Of a DNA stretch of 64,000 nt, positions 1-10,639 are shown piece by piece. The notes below the pieces were generated by a model. That model did not search any database and had not been told where the DNA came from. It saw only the letters and a program-made list of their open reading frames with translations. The translations under genes and the position numbers were made by a program. The stretch lies in assembly GCF_963082655.1 (NCBI RefSeq), contig NC_081554.1:122153869-122217868 (forward strand), read 5' to 3'. Within the stretch, counting starts at the first letter, position 1, and every line of letters starts with the position of its first letter. This DNA comes from Stomoxys calcitrans. Taxonomy: Eukaryota > Arthropoda > Insecta > Diptera > Muscidae.

Positions 1-765
1 AGGATTTATTTCGACAGATGGAGACTCTCGCTCAACGTGGAGAAGTGCAGAACGATTATGTTCAAGGGCATCAAGAAGCGGATATTCAAGAACGCTAGGG
101 GATATATACCTAGGGTGACCATCGGAGGGGAGGTGATTGCTAATGCAAGGGTCCTGAAGTACCTGGGCATTGTATTTCAAGAGGACATGACCTATACGCG
201 TCATGTGGACCATGTCATGGCGAAGGGTAGGATGGCTTTCCAGGCATTGTACAGTGCCCTCGCGGGAAGGGGAGGCCTGAGCCGGAGGGTTAAACTGGCC
301 ATATATAGACAGATTGTGCGTCCGTCGATGTCATACGGATTCCCGATATGGTTCTCCATATCATCTCATCAGATGGAGAGGATTCGGATGTTGGAGAGAA
401 GGATCCTTAGATATTGTCTGGATCTCAGATGCAGGATGGATGAGGAAGGGCACTGGATCAGGCCTAGCTGTAGGAGGATATATGAATTGAGCGCTTTGGG
501 CCGGATCGATGTATTTATGACACGGACTGCCCTTGATCAACTCTCGAAATGCTCCAGCCATCCAAATGAGATGGTAAGGGGCTGCGCTGTCTCTGATGAG
601 ACTTTTGACCGATACATTCGACAAGGGGCATACTTACCCCCGGCCTCCTTGTTAAACATGTCCGAGAATGGGAAACTTTACGATGAGAATGGTCGGCTGC
701 TGTTTTATCATAGACGGTTCCGAACATACGGTTTTGACGATCTTGTTTATCGTACTTCGCAATGA
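1..765 (+). CDS. LINE B' ORF2, C-terminal 254 residues (partial)
   Basis: The frame is open from base 1 and ends at a TAG-type stop at 763-765. It is the C-terminal part of the element B ORF2 protein: the region just after the YADD motif (WRLSLNVEKC), the conserved KYLGIVF block, and the thumb/C-terminal region ending in VYRTSQ. The endonuclease and catalytic RT motifs lie outside the window. One synonymous-looking difference from B is visible (TAC for TAT before LGIVF). Not a host gene. Confidence 0.9.
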   Translation, partial: RIYFDRWRLSLNVEKCRTIMFKGIKKRIFKNARGYIPRVTIGGEVIANARVLKYLGIVFQEDMTYTRHVDHVMAKGRMAFQALYSALAGRGGLSRRVKLAIYRQIVRPSMSYGFPIWFSISSHQMERIRMLERRILRYCLDLRCRMDEEGHWIRPSCRRIYELSALGRIDVFMTRTALDQLSKCSSHPNEMVRGCAVSDETFDRYIRQGAYLPPASLLNMSENGKLYDENGRLLFYHRRFRTYGFDDLVYRTSQ

Positions 766-1242
766 GAGATCCCCTATGGGGGAAATAGAATTTGGAGAGA
801 ATAATTTTATGACCTTTTTGTAAATACCTTAATAATTTTGCTTTCAAGAATGGATTGTTAATTTAAGTTTATGAACCTGTGAATATTATGTAAATACCTT
901 TTTGAATTTTTGTTTTATTATGATTTCCTTTTTAGTTTTTGTTATGTAAATACGTTTTATTAGTTTTAAGTAGGAAATATAAAAAAACATTTGAGAGTTA
1001 GATCCTAGAGTTTTTCTTTACCTTTTTACTAGGGCAAATATGATAAGAGACTCCACGGGCTTTTAAAGTGGAACTAGAATGAAATAAGGATAATGGGTTT
1101 GGCTGGCCTACCAAAAACATTAGAATGTAAGAACTTTATAGAAATATATATATATATATGCTAAAGAAAATAAGACATAAGATCGTAGCTTATAAGGCAA
1201 AAATTGTTAAATGAAAAATATGGTAAATAAATAAATAAATAA
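1..1242 (+). mobile_element. LINE B' : 3' part of a second copy of element B
   Basis: Bases 1-1242 repeat 17223-18476 almost exactly (end of ORF2, 3' UTR and AAAT-repeat tail). I saw one substitution in ORF2 and a 12-base indel near 1124. The 3' junction with the H2B leader (ATCAAACACACAA at 1243) is the same as that of B at 18477. The 5' part lies outside the window. It is either a second insertion at the same base or, more likely, a copy made when a histone unit carrying B was duplicated by unequal exchange. Confidence 0.93.
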
Positions 1243-1310
1243 ATCAAACACACAAAATCGTGAACAGTGTTAAAAGTGTTTGTGTGACTTAAAAAAAAAA
1301 CCAAGTGAAA
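1243..1310 (+). promoter_or_regulatory. H2B-I leader without its core promoter
   Basis: The H2B 5' leader starts at the TSD sequence ATCAAACACACAA directly after the B' tail. The TATA-like TTTAAATA and the H2A/H2B spacer found upstream of H2B-III and H2B-IV are missing here. Any expression of H2B-I would need read-through from the retrotransposon or a promoter inside it. Confidence 0.8.
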
Positions 1311-1685
1311 ATGCCTCCAAAAGCCAGTGGTAAAGCAGCAAAGAAGGCCGGCAAAGCCCAAAAGAACATCACTAAGGGTGACAAGACCAAGAGACGCACC
1401 AAGCGTAAGGAGAGTTATGCTATCTACATTTACAAAGTGTTGAAGCAAGTCCATCCCGATACTGGTATCTCCTCAAAGGCCATGAGCATCATGAACAGTT
1501 TCGTCAACGATATCTTTGAACGTATCGCCGCCGAAGCCTCCCGTTTGGCTCACTACAACAAGCGTTCCACCATCACCAGTCGGGAAATCCAAACTGCCGT
1601 CCGTCTATTATTGCCCGGTGAGTTGGCTAAGCACGCTGTCAGTGAAGGTACCAAAGCCGTTACTAAGTACACCAGCTCCAAGTAA
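1311..1685 (+). CDS. H2B: Histone H2B (unit I)
   Basis: A 124-residue core histone that pairs with H2A in the nucleosome. The start is the ATG at 1311 ([12 protein letters not shown]), preceded by an A-rich leader; a GTG two codons upstream is not needed. A Lys-rich N-tail (residues 1-30) is followed by the histone fold from about [19 protein letters not shown] to the C-terminal TKYTSSK, including the KAVTKY segment around the conserved C-terminal ubiquitinated Lys. No intron. A 16-base histone stem-loop follows 47 bases after the stop. Identical in protein to the copies in units II-IV. The tail differs from the D. melanogaster protein I know ([15 protein letters not shown] region), so another fly genus is likely. 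Its core promoter has been displaced by B'. Confidence 0.98.
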   Translation: MPPKASGKAAKKAGKAQKNITKGDKTKRRTKRKESYAIYIYKVLKQVHPDTGISSKAMSIMNSFVNDIFERIAAEASRLAHYNKRSTITSREIQTAVRLLLPGELAKHAVSEGTKAVTKYTSSK

Positions 1686-1731
1686 ATGGCATACTTATTT
1701 CGTCGTACAATATTTTCCCTACAACATCAAA

Positions 1732-1747
1732 GGCCCTTTTCAGGGCC
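1732..1747 (+). terminator. Histone 3' stem-loop, H2B-I
   Basis: GGCCCTTTTCAGGGCC: perfect 6-bp stem with TTTC loop. It is followed after about 15 bases by a purine-rich AAAAAAGAGA stretch, the likely U7 snRNA binding (HDE) site. This is the SLBP/U7 type of 3' end, marking a replication-dependent, non-polyadenylated histone mRNA. Confidence 0.95.
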
Positions 1748-2515
1748 ACAAAATAAATTAAAAAAGAGACTTAATTCGTTATTCAACTAAAATTAATTTA
1801 TATTTACAAATTTAAAGAAAAAATATATCTACCACTCACCCTCACATTGCCCTTATTACTTTTTTAAAATAAAATATGTATACTACCCATACTCTAATAT
1901 TGCCCTCCTTGCTTAGCACCATCTACATCTACAGTAATATGATCAACACATATTGCTCTTATGCTCAAACACTCGGTATGCAACGTTGTATTGATGTTCG
2001 AGTATATGTGAGCGTGTGTGTTGATACTAAATTTTTTAGGGATGTATACTAGTATGTTAGCGTGAAATGGTGTAGAGATGTATATGTGGACTTATGCGTT
2101 TGTACGCGAGATCTATGGGTAGGTATGCTCGTAAAGAATGAAATAGGTATGCTAAGTGCGATTTTTGAAGGGAATATTGTACGCCACTCTCTTATTGGTT
2201 AGGTATGCTAAATGAGATTTTCTTTAACATTAACTGATTTTCATAGTTCTTAGTAATTGCTTTGGTTTATGACCCTAAGTGAAACAGTTAATCCAGTTGC
2301 GGAAAAAATCCCATTTAACATGTGATTACTTAAATTTCCTTAAAGGGTAATGTATTCCCATAGTAGGTAACAATGGTATTAAAAGATTTCAACAGATGTT
2401 TTACAGCTACGAAAAGGGCTGTGATTAGCTTTTCCCTTAAAATTAACATAGTATTTATTAGGTAATTAAAAAATTGTTTGAGTTAAATTTGGTCTCTTTT
2501 TAAAAATTTTTTTGT
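1748..2515. other. Convergent H2B-H1 spacer (unit I)
   Basis: AT-rich, no credible gene. It contains three near-copies of AGGTATGCT(A) at about 2122-2215. At 2405-2420 there is a decayed look-alike of the H1 stem-loop (see findings). Present at nearly the same length in all five units. Confidence 0.8.
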
Positions 2516-2531
2516 AGCCCTGAAAAGGGCT
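2516..2531 (-). terminator. Histone 3' stem-loop, H1-I
   Basis: Minus-strand AGCCCTTTTCAGGGCT, 69 bases past the H1 stop, followed by the purine run AAAAAGAGACC (HDE). Confidence 0.95.
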
Positions 2532-2600
2532 GTTAGATATACTGCTTTCGAATATCGAAAATAATCATTTTGACATGATAAGTAATTTTGCATGGAAAAA

Positions 2601-3281
2601 TTACTTCTTAGCGGCGGTCTTCTTGGCAGCTGGCTTCTTTGCTGCGGCAGCCTTTTTGGGCTTGGCAGCGGTGGTTTTTGCCTTGGGTGCCTTTGGTTTA
2701 GTGGCTGATGCTTTGGCGGCTGTTTTTGCGGGTTTAGCTTTAACTGTACCTGTCTTTTTGGCAGTTTTAGCCTTGGCCTTTTCGGTCTTCTTCTTCTCGG
2801 CGGTCTTTTTAGCAGCGGAAGGCTTCTTTGCAGCGGCTTTCTTTTCACCGGCTGCCTTTTTGGGTGCTGCTGCCTTCTTTTTCTTATCACCGGCTGGGAC
2901 CTTCTTCTTCTTTTCAGCGCTCTTTGCTTTAGGTTCCTTCGAGGCAGATGGGGACAATTTGAATGAACCGGAGGCACCCTTACCTTTAGTTTGGATCAAT
3001 TTTCCACTAGCAACAGCGCTCTTCAAGTACTTCTTGATGAATGGGGCCAATTTTACAGCATCAACTTTGTATGTGCTGGCCAAGTATTTCTTGATGGCAG
3101 GCAATGAGGAACCACCACGTTCTTTCAATGTTTTGATGGCAGCATCGACCATTTGTTGGGTTGGTGGATGGCTTGGGGCAGCAGAGGGTTTCTTTGCCTT
3201 GGCAGCGGCTTTCTTAGGTGCCTTTTTCTCAACAGCGGCGACTGGAGATGCGGTGGCTTCAACAACGGCGGCGTCAGACAT
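2601..3281 (-). CDS. His1: Linker histone H1 (unit I)
   Basis: A 226-residue linker histone. The start is the ATG at 3281 ([16 protein letters not shown]); an in-frame GTG ten codons upstream lies in the leader. Layout: short acidic/Ala N-tail (1-35), winged-helix globular domain about residues 36-110 ([20 protein letters not shown] to GASGSFKLS), then a long Lys/Ala/Pro tail ending KKTAAKK. It binds linker DNA at the nucleosome dyad. All five copies encode the same protein. The promoter side shows a CCAAT motif (CCAATCAGCG on the minus strand near 3355) but no TATA box, matching the known TATA-less, TRF2-dependent H1 promoters of Drosophila. The opposite strand has a long open frame caused by the Lys/Ala bias; it is not a gene. 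Confidence 0.97.
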   Translation of the reverse strand: MSDAAVVEATASPVAAVEKKAPKKAAAKAKKPSAAPSHPPTQQMVDAAIKTLKERGGSSLPAIKKYLASTYKVDAVKLAPFIKKYLKSAVASGKLIQTKGKGASGSFKLSPSASKEPKAKSAEKKKKVPAGDKKKKAAAPKKAAGEKKAAAKKPSAAKKTAEKKKTEKAKAKTAKKTGTVKAKPAKTAAKASATKPKAPKAKTTAAKPKKAAAAKKPAAKKTAAKK

Positions 3282-4795
3282 GATTTCACTTATATTTTTC
3301 TTTTTAAACACACTTTAACACTTTGTAAATATACACTCACTACTGGTGTACGCTGATTGGTTGAAAATATGGTTTCAACCTTTAGACTAGTGATGGCTGG
3401 GTACATCGAAATTATGAGAAGTACATAGTAGTCAACTACGAAATTTTGCGAAACGTTGTGTGGAAGCGAATAAAAATTTTTACAAAAGTTTTCACAGAAT
3501 TATTCATTTTACGATGAGATAGTAACAATTTCTTTTTATTTTTTATACAATTCTTCTAGTAGAGATATCCAGCTAATCATTAAAGAAAATCCGAGTTAAT
3601 TATCTTTAAGCGTTACCGAGTTATAAGGGTTTGAGTTGAAAGTTTATAAAAATGTTATGATAAAATTGTAACTAAATTATAAAAATTTTCCAATTTTTAT
3701 TGAAAATTGGTTTTTATAAAAATTTAGTATGGAATCTTGATATGTTTTCTTGAAAGAAGTGTAAAAAAAAGTGAAAATTTGGATGATTTTCATAGTGAAA
3801 TAATCGATTTTATTATGTAGTCTATGACAGTTGAATTCACCATATTGGCGTATTTTCCATGAATAAAAGTTTTTCTGCAAATTAATTTGAAAGCTCTAAT
3901 GTAAAAATGTTTTAGGAAAATTTTATCATAAAATATTATAGAAATGATAGATTTCTATTAAAATGTTACATAATTTGTAAAAAGTGTACGTTTGTTACGA
4001 AAAGTCTAAAATATTACGATGCTATGTTATACCAACGTCGTTGGCTATGCAAAATGTGCGGTGAGCTCTATTGCATTTATTATAAAATATTTTTTTCTAT
4101 ATAAAGTGGACTTGAAACTAAATAAAAAATTTAAAAATGTAAATTCTAAACAATGTATTGTTGCAATCACAAATTTAAAAAAATATATAATTTTTTTTTG
4201 GAAATTAAACACAAATTCAAAAATGCCCTTGTCTAAGCAAGCAAATGTAGAACAGTTGCATACCGAACGAAATCTATTTCCCTTTAATAATTTAAAATAT
4301 TAAAATACTATTTTATTCTTTTTAAAACAGTTTTTAGAATAGCAAAAAATATCATTTGTTTAAAAATAATAAAAAATACAGAAAAAATTTATATTCAATG
4401 TATCTAAATTATCTATTTAAGGTTAAAATTCTCTCGAATGTATTGGCCTGCCTGTTTTTATCTTCATTCATTCTTGTTATGTAGCTACTACGAAAAATCA
4501 AATTTTGCAAAAAGAATAACAGCAAATATACTGTTGCTAATAGAAAATAAAAATTTTCAATTTAACATAAAAAGTAAATTAAATAATTTTTTTTTAAAAA
4601 AAAGTTTTTGATTTCGCTCCATGTTTTGAAACCCAATATTACCAAAAGTAAAACGCATAGAAAAGAAAAAAATTTTTTTAATATAAATAGTGTATTTTTC
4701 CATCCCCAAAAAAAGACTATATTTATTTATTTTAATAAAAATAAAAAGGTGTAAGTTTTGAATAAATTTTTTTCTCTTTTTTATAAAAATATTGT
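3282..4795. other. H1-H3 spacer with H1 promoter (unit I)
   Basis: The first 150 bases next to H1 hold the H1 leader (GTGTTAAAGTGTG on the minus strand) and its CCAAT-containing, TATA-less promoter. The rest is very AT-rich, with no convincing gene. A perfect 8-bp hairpin (CCAATTTT/AAAATTGG) lies at 3690-3710. The spacer is repeated in units III, IV and V with only small homopolymer changes. Confidence 0.8.
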
Positions 4796-4811
4796 GGTCC
4801 TGAAAAGGACC
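4796..4811 (-). terminator. Histone 3' stem-loop, H3-I
   Basis: Minus-strand GGTCCTTTTCAGGACC, 44 bases past the H3 stop; A/purine-rich AAAAAAGAGAAAA follows as probable HDE. Confidence 0.95.
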
Positions 4812-4855
4812 GATTGTTTTTGTAAAAAAAAGTTGGCTTTTAAAATGTCAATAAT

Positions 4856-5339
<484 letters not shown>

Positions 5340-5394
5340 AATTTCAATTTCAATTTCAAAATAGCGTCTTTATTTCTGATAAAATCTTCCTATA

Positions 5395-5687
5395 TATGTA
5401 CAGTTACGCTTACTGCTAAAATCTTACAGGCTACTATTCCAATGTATTACAATTATGGATACTCTTAAACATATAGTATATGACTGCGCTACAAGGCAAC
5501 AGCCGCTAATCCTTCAAAGAAAAAACAAACATCAACACAGAGGGTAGGTACAAAAAATACAGATTCAAAAAATACCAATTCATTATTTTACAAACTAAAT
5601 AAAAATTCATTATGACTTAAACTAAGGAAATAAAAAGGAAATTAAAAAGTAAAAAGAAAATAAAAAGTACTATTTACACTATTTACA
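5395..5687 (-). promoter_or_regulatory. UGUANAUA cluster in the 3' UTR of LINE A
   Basis: Minus-strand TGTAAATA at 5687-5680 and 5678-5671, and TGTACATA at 5402-5395. They match the Pumilio recognition element UGUANAUA; they also contain the UGUA core bound by cleavage factor I. The function is inferred only. Confidence 0.4.
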
Positions 5688-5725
5688 ATATAAAAACCAC
5701 AATGCTCACTGCGGCCATCATCAGA

Positions 5726-8671
5726 CTACTGGCTGGTGTCGTACACCAGATGATTCAGGTCAAAAGAACCATTCAACCTATGATAGAATAGGAGTTGGCC
5801 ATCTATAAATACATGCCCAGCGGCAGTAAGCGCTGGAAGAGCGGCAAATGGGAGGTGTCTCCTATCCATGGCGGGTTCGAGGTCAACGTCTCTGCATAAA
5901 AGATCCGATACCAGGGCGTTGTCGAGGTTATGGCACCTTGTAGCAAACTCTAGGGCACCCCTCATCAAAAACACATCGAGTCTCTCAGAACCATACGTGT
6001 CATAAAGCTCCCTGCAGGTCGGTGAGCTAAAGGTCCCATCCCCATGAGAAAAAGGCCACATGCCAAAGCATGAGCGAAGAACACCCCGCTCCCAGACCCT
6101 GAGCCTCTCCATATGTCGTGAGGAAATGTCAAACCAGGCAGGAAAGGCATGACAAACGACAGGCCTAATGACCTGTTTATAAATAAGCAGCCTAACCTCC
6201 CTGGTAAGGCCCCCCCTCATCCGAAGAAGCCCAGCGTAGGCGAAATACAAACGCCTAGCCTTATCCAGCACATGACGAACGTGTCCCGAGAAATCAAATC
6301 TAGTATCGAAGACAACACCTAGGTACCTCAATACAGTGGAGACCTCAATCCTGCCACCCCCGATAAACAAATCAGGAATGTAGCCCCTAAAGTTGGGGAA
6401 GACGACCCCTGGCCCACCACGGACCAACAAAGCGGAACACTTCCCCACATTCAACTGCAGCTTCCACCTAGAGTAGAATGCATAAAGCTCATCCAGAAAT
6501 GAGTTCAACGCCCTTTCCACAGCAGACGCCCTAGCCCCAGAAAATACAACCAGCACGTCATCAGCATAGGCGAGTAGCAAACCCCCCGAGGGCGGACTAG
6601 GGACATCATGGACAAATATGTTAAATAACATAGGCCCTAGCAGAGAGCCCTGAGGCACACCTGCTAGCACCTGTCTCTCAGAAGAGAGACATTCGCCCAC
6701 TCTAACCCTATAAGTCCTTTCCCTCAGGAAATCCGCCACCATCCTATAAGTCTGACGGGCAAGGCCCAACGACCGGAGCTTAAACAATAAGCCCTCATGC
6801 CAGACAGAGTCGAATGCCCTGGCGAAATCCAGACTGACCACAATTGCACCTCGCCCCCGGCCAAGGCCATCCACTACATAGTCCCTAAAGACTGCAAGCG
6901 CGTGGGTAGTGGAGTGCCCTGACCTAAAGCCAAACTGAAAATCAGCCAGAATTCGCCTATCCTCAACAAAAGCAGAGACCCTCGCCAGAACAAAGGACTC
7001 CAAGATCTTCCCGAACACCGACAGAAGAGAAATCGGCCTATATCCACCACAGCGAGTCAAGTCAGAGCCAGTCTTGGGAACCGGCACAACCACAGCCGTC
7101 TTCCATGCCCTTGGAAAATATCCCAAATTAAGGCAGTGATTGAAAAGCACCGCCAAAAATACAAAAACAACGTCGCCAGCCTTCTTAAGTGCCACCTCGG
7201 GGACACCGTCAATGCCGCAAGACCTCCTCGCAGGCCTACGGGAAATGGCCAAGGCCACATCATCCCGGTCAACAAAACAACCCTCCCTCCAAAGAGACCT
7301 GTCATCAACCACAGACCCGTCAGCCGTGAAGGACGGGGAAAACGAGACAACAGGGGCCCTGTCAGGAATCCTCTCAACAGTCTCCGTAACGAGGCGGTGG
7401 ATAGGATCCCCGACAAGACCCACCGGAGGATGAGCAGAAGAGCCCATATGAGCGGCCAACAAATCCGCCTTACCAGCATCATCAACAACAGCAGCACCAT
7501 CCGACCTAAGTAAAGACCCCACAGGCGTAGTAGCAGCAAGCCCGGCAGCCCTCTTAACACGGCCATACGTCCTGCAGTCCACCCTAATACGGCCGAGATA
7601 TCCCCGCACCCGCCCCTCCTCAAATACGCGAATAAGGTCGCGAATAATACATCCAAGATTCCGGACATCAGCCCTAAGCACCAAGGCGCGATCAGGGTCC
7701 GGACACCTGCGTAAGGCGCAACGGAGCCTTTTCCGCTCCCGGATGAAGCGCATGATATTGGGCGGAAGTTCACCCATTATCCTGCGCCTCATCCGGACCC
7801 GGGGAACAGCCTCCTCTATTGCCTCGGAAAACGCAGAGCCCAGACCGTCAACACACAAATCAATCTCATTGACAGAGGCATTCCGGTCAGTGGGCAAAGC
7901 CAAGTGAACGAGACCGTCCCTAAGAACGCGCCTGAAACCACGGACATTAGTCCTATCGAAGTCCAGAAAAGAAGGACCCTCAATCATCGCCAAACCCCCC
8001 ACAGCTAACTCAAGAAGAATCGCCCTATGGTCAGACTCAAAGTCAAGCGCCCTACTATTGGAGGCACCTCCGGCCAAGGAAATCCCCGGAGTCCTCAGGA
8101 AGAAATCAATGAAAGAACCACCAGAACCATTGGGCCTAGTAGGCCTATCGGCAGCCACAGCGTCCAAGGACGCACCACAAGCCAAGAAATTAAAGAGAGA
8201 ACGTCCCCTAGAATCAATGACAGAATCACCCCAGAGGGGATGCCTCGCATTGAGGTCACAGCCCACAACAAGCTCACCACCAAGCGCCAATCGAAATACA
8301 GGGTCCAGAGCAGAAATCGCAAAGCCAATGCCCGGGCGAAGATATAGCGACACAAAGGAAATTACCGACCCATCGTCCCTCCATACCTTTACCCCACATC
8401 CCTCCACAGCCCCCAGTTCGAGAGGAATCAACTCGGAGCGAAAATCCTCCCTGACAAGTACGCCAACACCGCCGCCTCTCCCCGTCGTCCTATCACGCCT
8501 GTAAAAGACGTATCCCTCGTACTCAACCCTGTGATGGTCAGTCAGCTTGTGTTCTGCCAGAAGCAGAACATCAGGCCTGTGATCCCTAATAAACAACCTC
8601 AAGAAGTGTCTCTTGTCCAGGGAGACAAGAGAATTAACATTCAAGAAGATGCATATCAGGGACCTAACCAT
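5726..8671 (-). CDS. LINE A ORF2: endonuclease-reverse transcriptase
   Basis: 981 residues. An APE-like endonuclease domain (about 1-230) shows N and E motifs (FLNVNSLVS, LLLAEHKL), GGGVGVLV, VVGCDLNARH and the catalytic SDH of FESDHRA. The RT domain (about 480-770) carries GYRPISLLS, FQFGFRSGHST, motif A VSLDFARAFDSVW, motif B AGVPQGSLLGPMLFN and motif C AYADDVLV near residue 702. After it come LNVGKC and LRYLGVVFD. No RNase H domain is evident. It makes the target nick and primes cDNA synthesis there. The start is the ATG at 8671, which overlaps the ORF1 stop as ATGGTTAG; a GTG one codon upstream is less likely. Confidence 0.93.
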   Translation of the reverse strand: MVRSLICIFLNVNSLVSLDKRHFLRLFIRDHRPDVLLLAEHKLTDHHRVEYEGYVFYRRDRTTGRGGGVGVLVREDFRSELIPLELGAVEGCGVKVWRDDGSVISFVSLYLRPGIGFAISALDPVFRLALGGELVVGCDLNARHPLWGDSVIDSRGRSLFNFLACGASLDAVAADRPTRPNGSGGSFIDFFLRTPGISLAGGASNSRALDFESDHRAILLELAVGGLAMIEGPSFLDFDRTNVRGFRRVLRDGLVHLALPTDRNASVNEIDLCVDGLGSAFSEAIEEAVPRVRMRRRIMGELPPNIMRFIRERKRLRCALRRCPDPDRALVLRADVRNLGCIIRDLIRVFEEGRVRGYLGRIRVDCRTYGRVKRAAGLAATTPVGSLLRSDGAAVVDDAGKADLLAAHMGSSAHPPVGLVGDPIHRLVTETVERIPDRAPVVSFSPSFTADGSVVDDRSLWREGCFVDRDDVALAISRRPARRSCGIDGVPEVALKKAGDVVFVFLAVLFNHCLNLGYFPRAWKTAVVVPVPKTGSDLTRCGGYRPISLLSVFGKILESFVLARVSAFVEDRRILADFQFGFRSGHSTTHALAVFRDYVVDGLGRGRGAIVVSLDFARAFDSVWHEGLLFKLRSLGLARQTYRMVADFLRERTYRVRVGECLSSERQVLAGVPQGSLLGPMLFNIFVHDVPSPPSGGLLLAYADDVLVVFSGARASAVERALNSFLDELYAFYSRWKLQLNVGKCSALLVRGGPGVVFPNFRGYIPDLFIGGGRIEVSTVLRYLGVVFDTRFDFSGHVRHVLDKARRLYFAYAGLLRMRGGLTREVRLLIYKQVIRPVVCHAFPAWFDISSRHMERLRVWERGVLRSCFGMWPFSHGDGTFSSPTCRELYDTYGSERLDVFLMRGALEFATRCHNLDNALVSDLLCRDVDLEPAMDRRHLPFAALPALTAAGHVFIDGQLLFYHRLNGSFDLNHLVYDTSQ

Positions 8672-10412
8672 CACAGAGTCGATTCAAGAGGGCCGCAAAA
8701 GCAGCGTCCCTACCCTTCTCCAACTTCAACCTACGATAGGTTGGGCCAAACTCCTTGAGCACCCGGAAAATCCCAAGGAAATCATCCCCCAGAATCGCCC
8801 TACAATCCGCCGCCAAGCCCTCATCAGGAGAGCCCGTTACAGGGCGAGGGGCCGCTGGGGAAGCAGCAGCACCAACAGGACGCCCGCCAAGTGCGACAGC
8901 ATACGACACCCCAGCACGAATGTCCGCCAACCTAGAGGAACGAGCGCGAGTCCTGTCCCTAGCCTCCTCCTTCCGCGCATTCAAACGGGCCAAGAATTGA
9001 ATCCGTTTAGGACAAAGTGCACTGCCAGCCGTGTGACCAACAGCACTACAATTTACACAGGAAACTGGTTGTGTCGCCTTCCGAATAACCCCACCTGTCA
9101 CAGGATCTACAACATCCTGAAGGACATCCTCAGCCTTGGAGCGAATTGAGCAATCAGCAGAAGCATGAGCCAGACCACACTTCACACACCTGAGGGGCAT
9201 GCCACAATTGGATGCAACGTGCCCGAAGCGTTGACAACGAAAGCACTGAGTAACCCTGGCCAACCTATCCTTCCTGATGCGAACACGACAATGCAACATC
9301 CGAGTAATCGCATAAACCGCCCCTATGTCACAACCCCTCTCAATGCGGACAACCCATCTGTCACCAGCAACAGAAATTGCACCAGCGACTCTAGCGCCTA
9401 ACTCCGCCCTATCAGCAAAGAATTGAGAGATCTCCTCCTGGGAGAACTCAGACGACAACCCCTCAATGACCACCGTGTGGGGAACGAGGGCCTTAGGTGT
9501 GTGGGTATGGAACTTGTACCCCCTCTCGGACAGAAGTGACCTAAACCTCTCAAAGCCCGCCAAGACCTTGACCCGCACAGACAAGACCGATTTGCGAACC
9601 ATACTTATAACAAAATCGCCATGTTTAAATATAGTGTGTAGGAGACCACTCACCTCTTTAACACCAGCATCATAAATGGTGACCGCAGGTAATGAGCCGT
9701 CCTTCGTTTTATCCCCAGTAATATTATCAGTATTAGCAGTAGCAGAATTAACAGCAGCAGCAGTAGTAGCAGCAGCAGCAGCAGTAGCAGCAGCGGCAGC
9801 AGGTTGTGCAGTTTTCGTAGTCTCGCCTCGCACGATGGACACGGAAACTTTTCGCTTCCCCTTCTTCGGCTTCTTAGTTTTGGCTGCATTCAAAGCAAGA
9901 GCCGCAGCAGAAGTGCCTGCCACAGGCTCCAAGTCATCCTTCTCTGGGTTACCATGGCAACTGGTAACCGCAAGTGGGGCCGGCGTTGCCTCCACTTTCT
10001 TCATCTCCCCGGGCAACGGCATTTTGCCACCGGGCAGTGCCACCGGCGGTGTGGACACTGAATCAACATCCATGGACAGGGTAGTAGTGTCACCCTGTCC
10101 AGTAACAGCCACACATGCATGACCAGGCTTTGTTAACGTAGCCTGGTATTGGGCATTACTACGCTTGAGCTTCTCAACATCAAGCATTAGGCCTTCAATA
10201 ACCCGCTGGAAACTGGTCTCACGTTTCTGGAGCTCTCGGATTTGTTGACCGAATGCCTCCAGTAGCTCCTCCTTTTTGCGCAACAGATCGTTCTTGCGCT
10301 CCATCTCTTCACGAGTAATGACAACAAAGTCCTGGTTGGTTGTCATCTTCTTTTCAGGGCAATCCCTTTGAGGGACCCCTTCGCATAGGTCGTCGTGCGA
10401 TCTCACTGGCAT
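8664..10412 (-). CDS. LINE A ORF1: Gag-like RNA-binding protein
   Basis: 582 residues from the ATG at 10412. An in-frame stop (TAA) lies 8 codons upstream of it. The N-terminal third has a probable coiled coil (EEMERKNDLLRKKEELLEA). A Lys-rich stretch and an Ala-rich tract encoded by a GCN microsatellite (around 9735-9800) follow. Then comes the Jockey-type gag region (FERFRSLLSERGYKFHTHTPK, VVIEGLS), and three CCHC knuckles at about residues 390-470 (CX2CX4HX4C, CX2CX3HX4C, CX2CX4HX6C). The C-terminus has the module CRAILGDDF...YRRL shared by the other elements. It presumably packages the element RNA. Confidence 0.9.
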   Translation of the reverse strand: MPVRSHDDLCEGVPQRDCPEKKMTTNQDFVVITREEMERKNDLLRKKEELLEAFGQQIRELQKRETSFQRVIEGLMLDVEKLKRSNAQYQATLTKPGHACVAVTGQGDTTTLSMDVDSVSTPPVALPGGKMPLPGEMKKVEATPAPLAVTSCHGNPEKDDLEPVAGTSAAALALNAAKTKKPKKGKRKVSVSIVRGETTKTAQPAAAAATAAAAATTAAAVNSATANTDNITGDKTKDGSLPAVTIYDAGVKEVSGLLHTIFKHGDFVISMVRKSVLSVRVKVLAGFERFRSLLSERGYKFHTHTPKALVPHTVVIEGLSSEFSQEEISQFFADRAELGARVAGAISVAGDRWVVRIERGCDIGAVYAITRMLHCRVRIRKDRLARVTQCFRCQRFGHVASNCGMPLRCVKCGLAHASADCSIRSKAEDVLQDVVDPVTGGVIRKATQPVSCVNCSAVGHTAGSALCPKRIQFLARLNARKEEARDRTRARSSRLADIRAGVSYAVALGGRPVGAAASPAAPRPVTGSPDEGLAADCRAILGDDFLGIFRVLKEFGPTYRRLKLEKGRDAAFAALLNRLCDG

Positions 10413-10544
10413 CTTTATTCCAGGCTGTGCAACCAATTAACTCAGGTTACACAGCCAAAAGAATGCCCTTTACAGGGACAATCGCAAAAAATTGCCTCCT
10501 TTGCGCTTCTCAAAATTAGAAGGCACCTCGATGGACAAAAGACC

Positions 10545-10639
10545 AAGTTCGTGTCTTAAGTCTTTCGACACTCAAATGCCGTCGGCAAATGCACAAGTTT
10601 GTGTCCTAAGTCACTGGATGCAGAATGCCGTCGGCAAAA
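10545..10639 (-). repeat. Imperfect direct repeat in the 5' UTR of LINE A
   Basis: Two copies of about 46 bases (10545-10590 and 10594-10639), each with AAGTTNGTGTCNTAAGTC and ATGCCGTCGGCAAA. The core GCCGTCGGC is palindromic. Possibly internal promoter or regulatory repeats. Confidence 0.6.

Noticed and set aside
2575..3318. Long + strand open frames opposite H1 (247 codons, and in every unit)
   Set aside because: Caused by the Lys/Ala-rich codon pattern of H1 read in antisense; hydrophobic Phe/Ala nonsense with no conservation other than that of H1.
7056..8504. Many open frames on the opposite strand of LINE ORF2s
   Set aside because: Typical of GC-rich coding DNA; none shows a domain.
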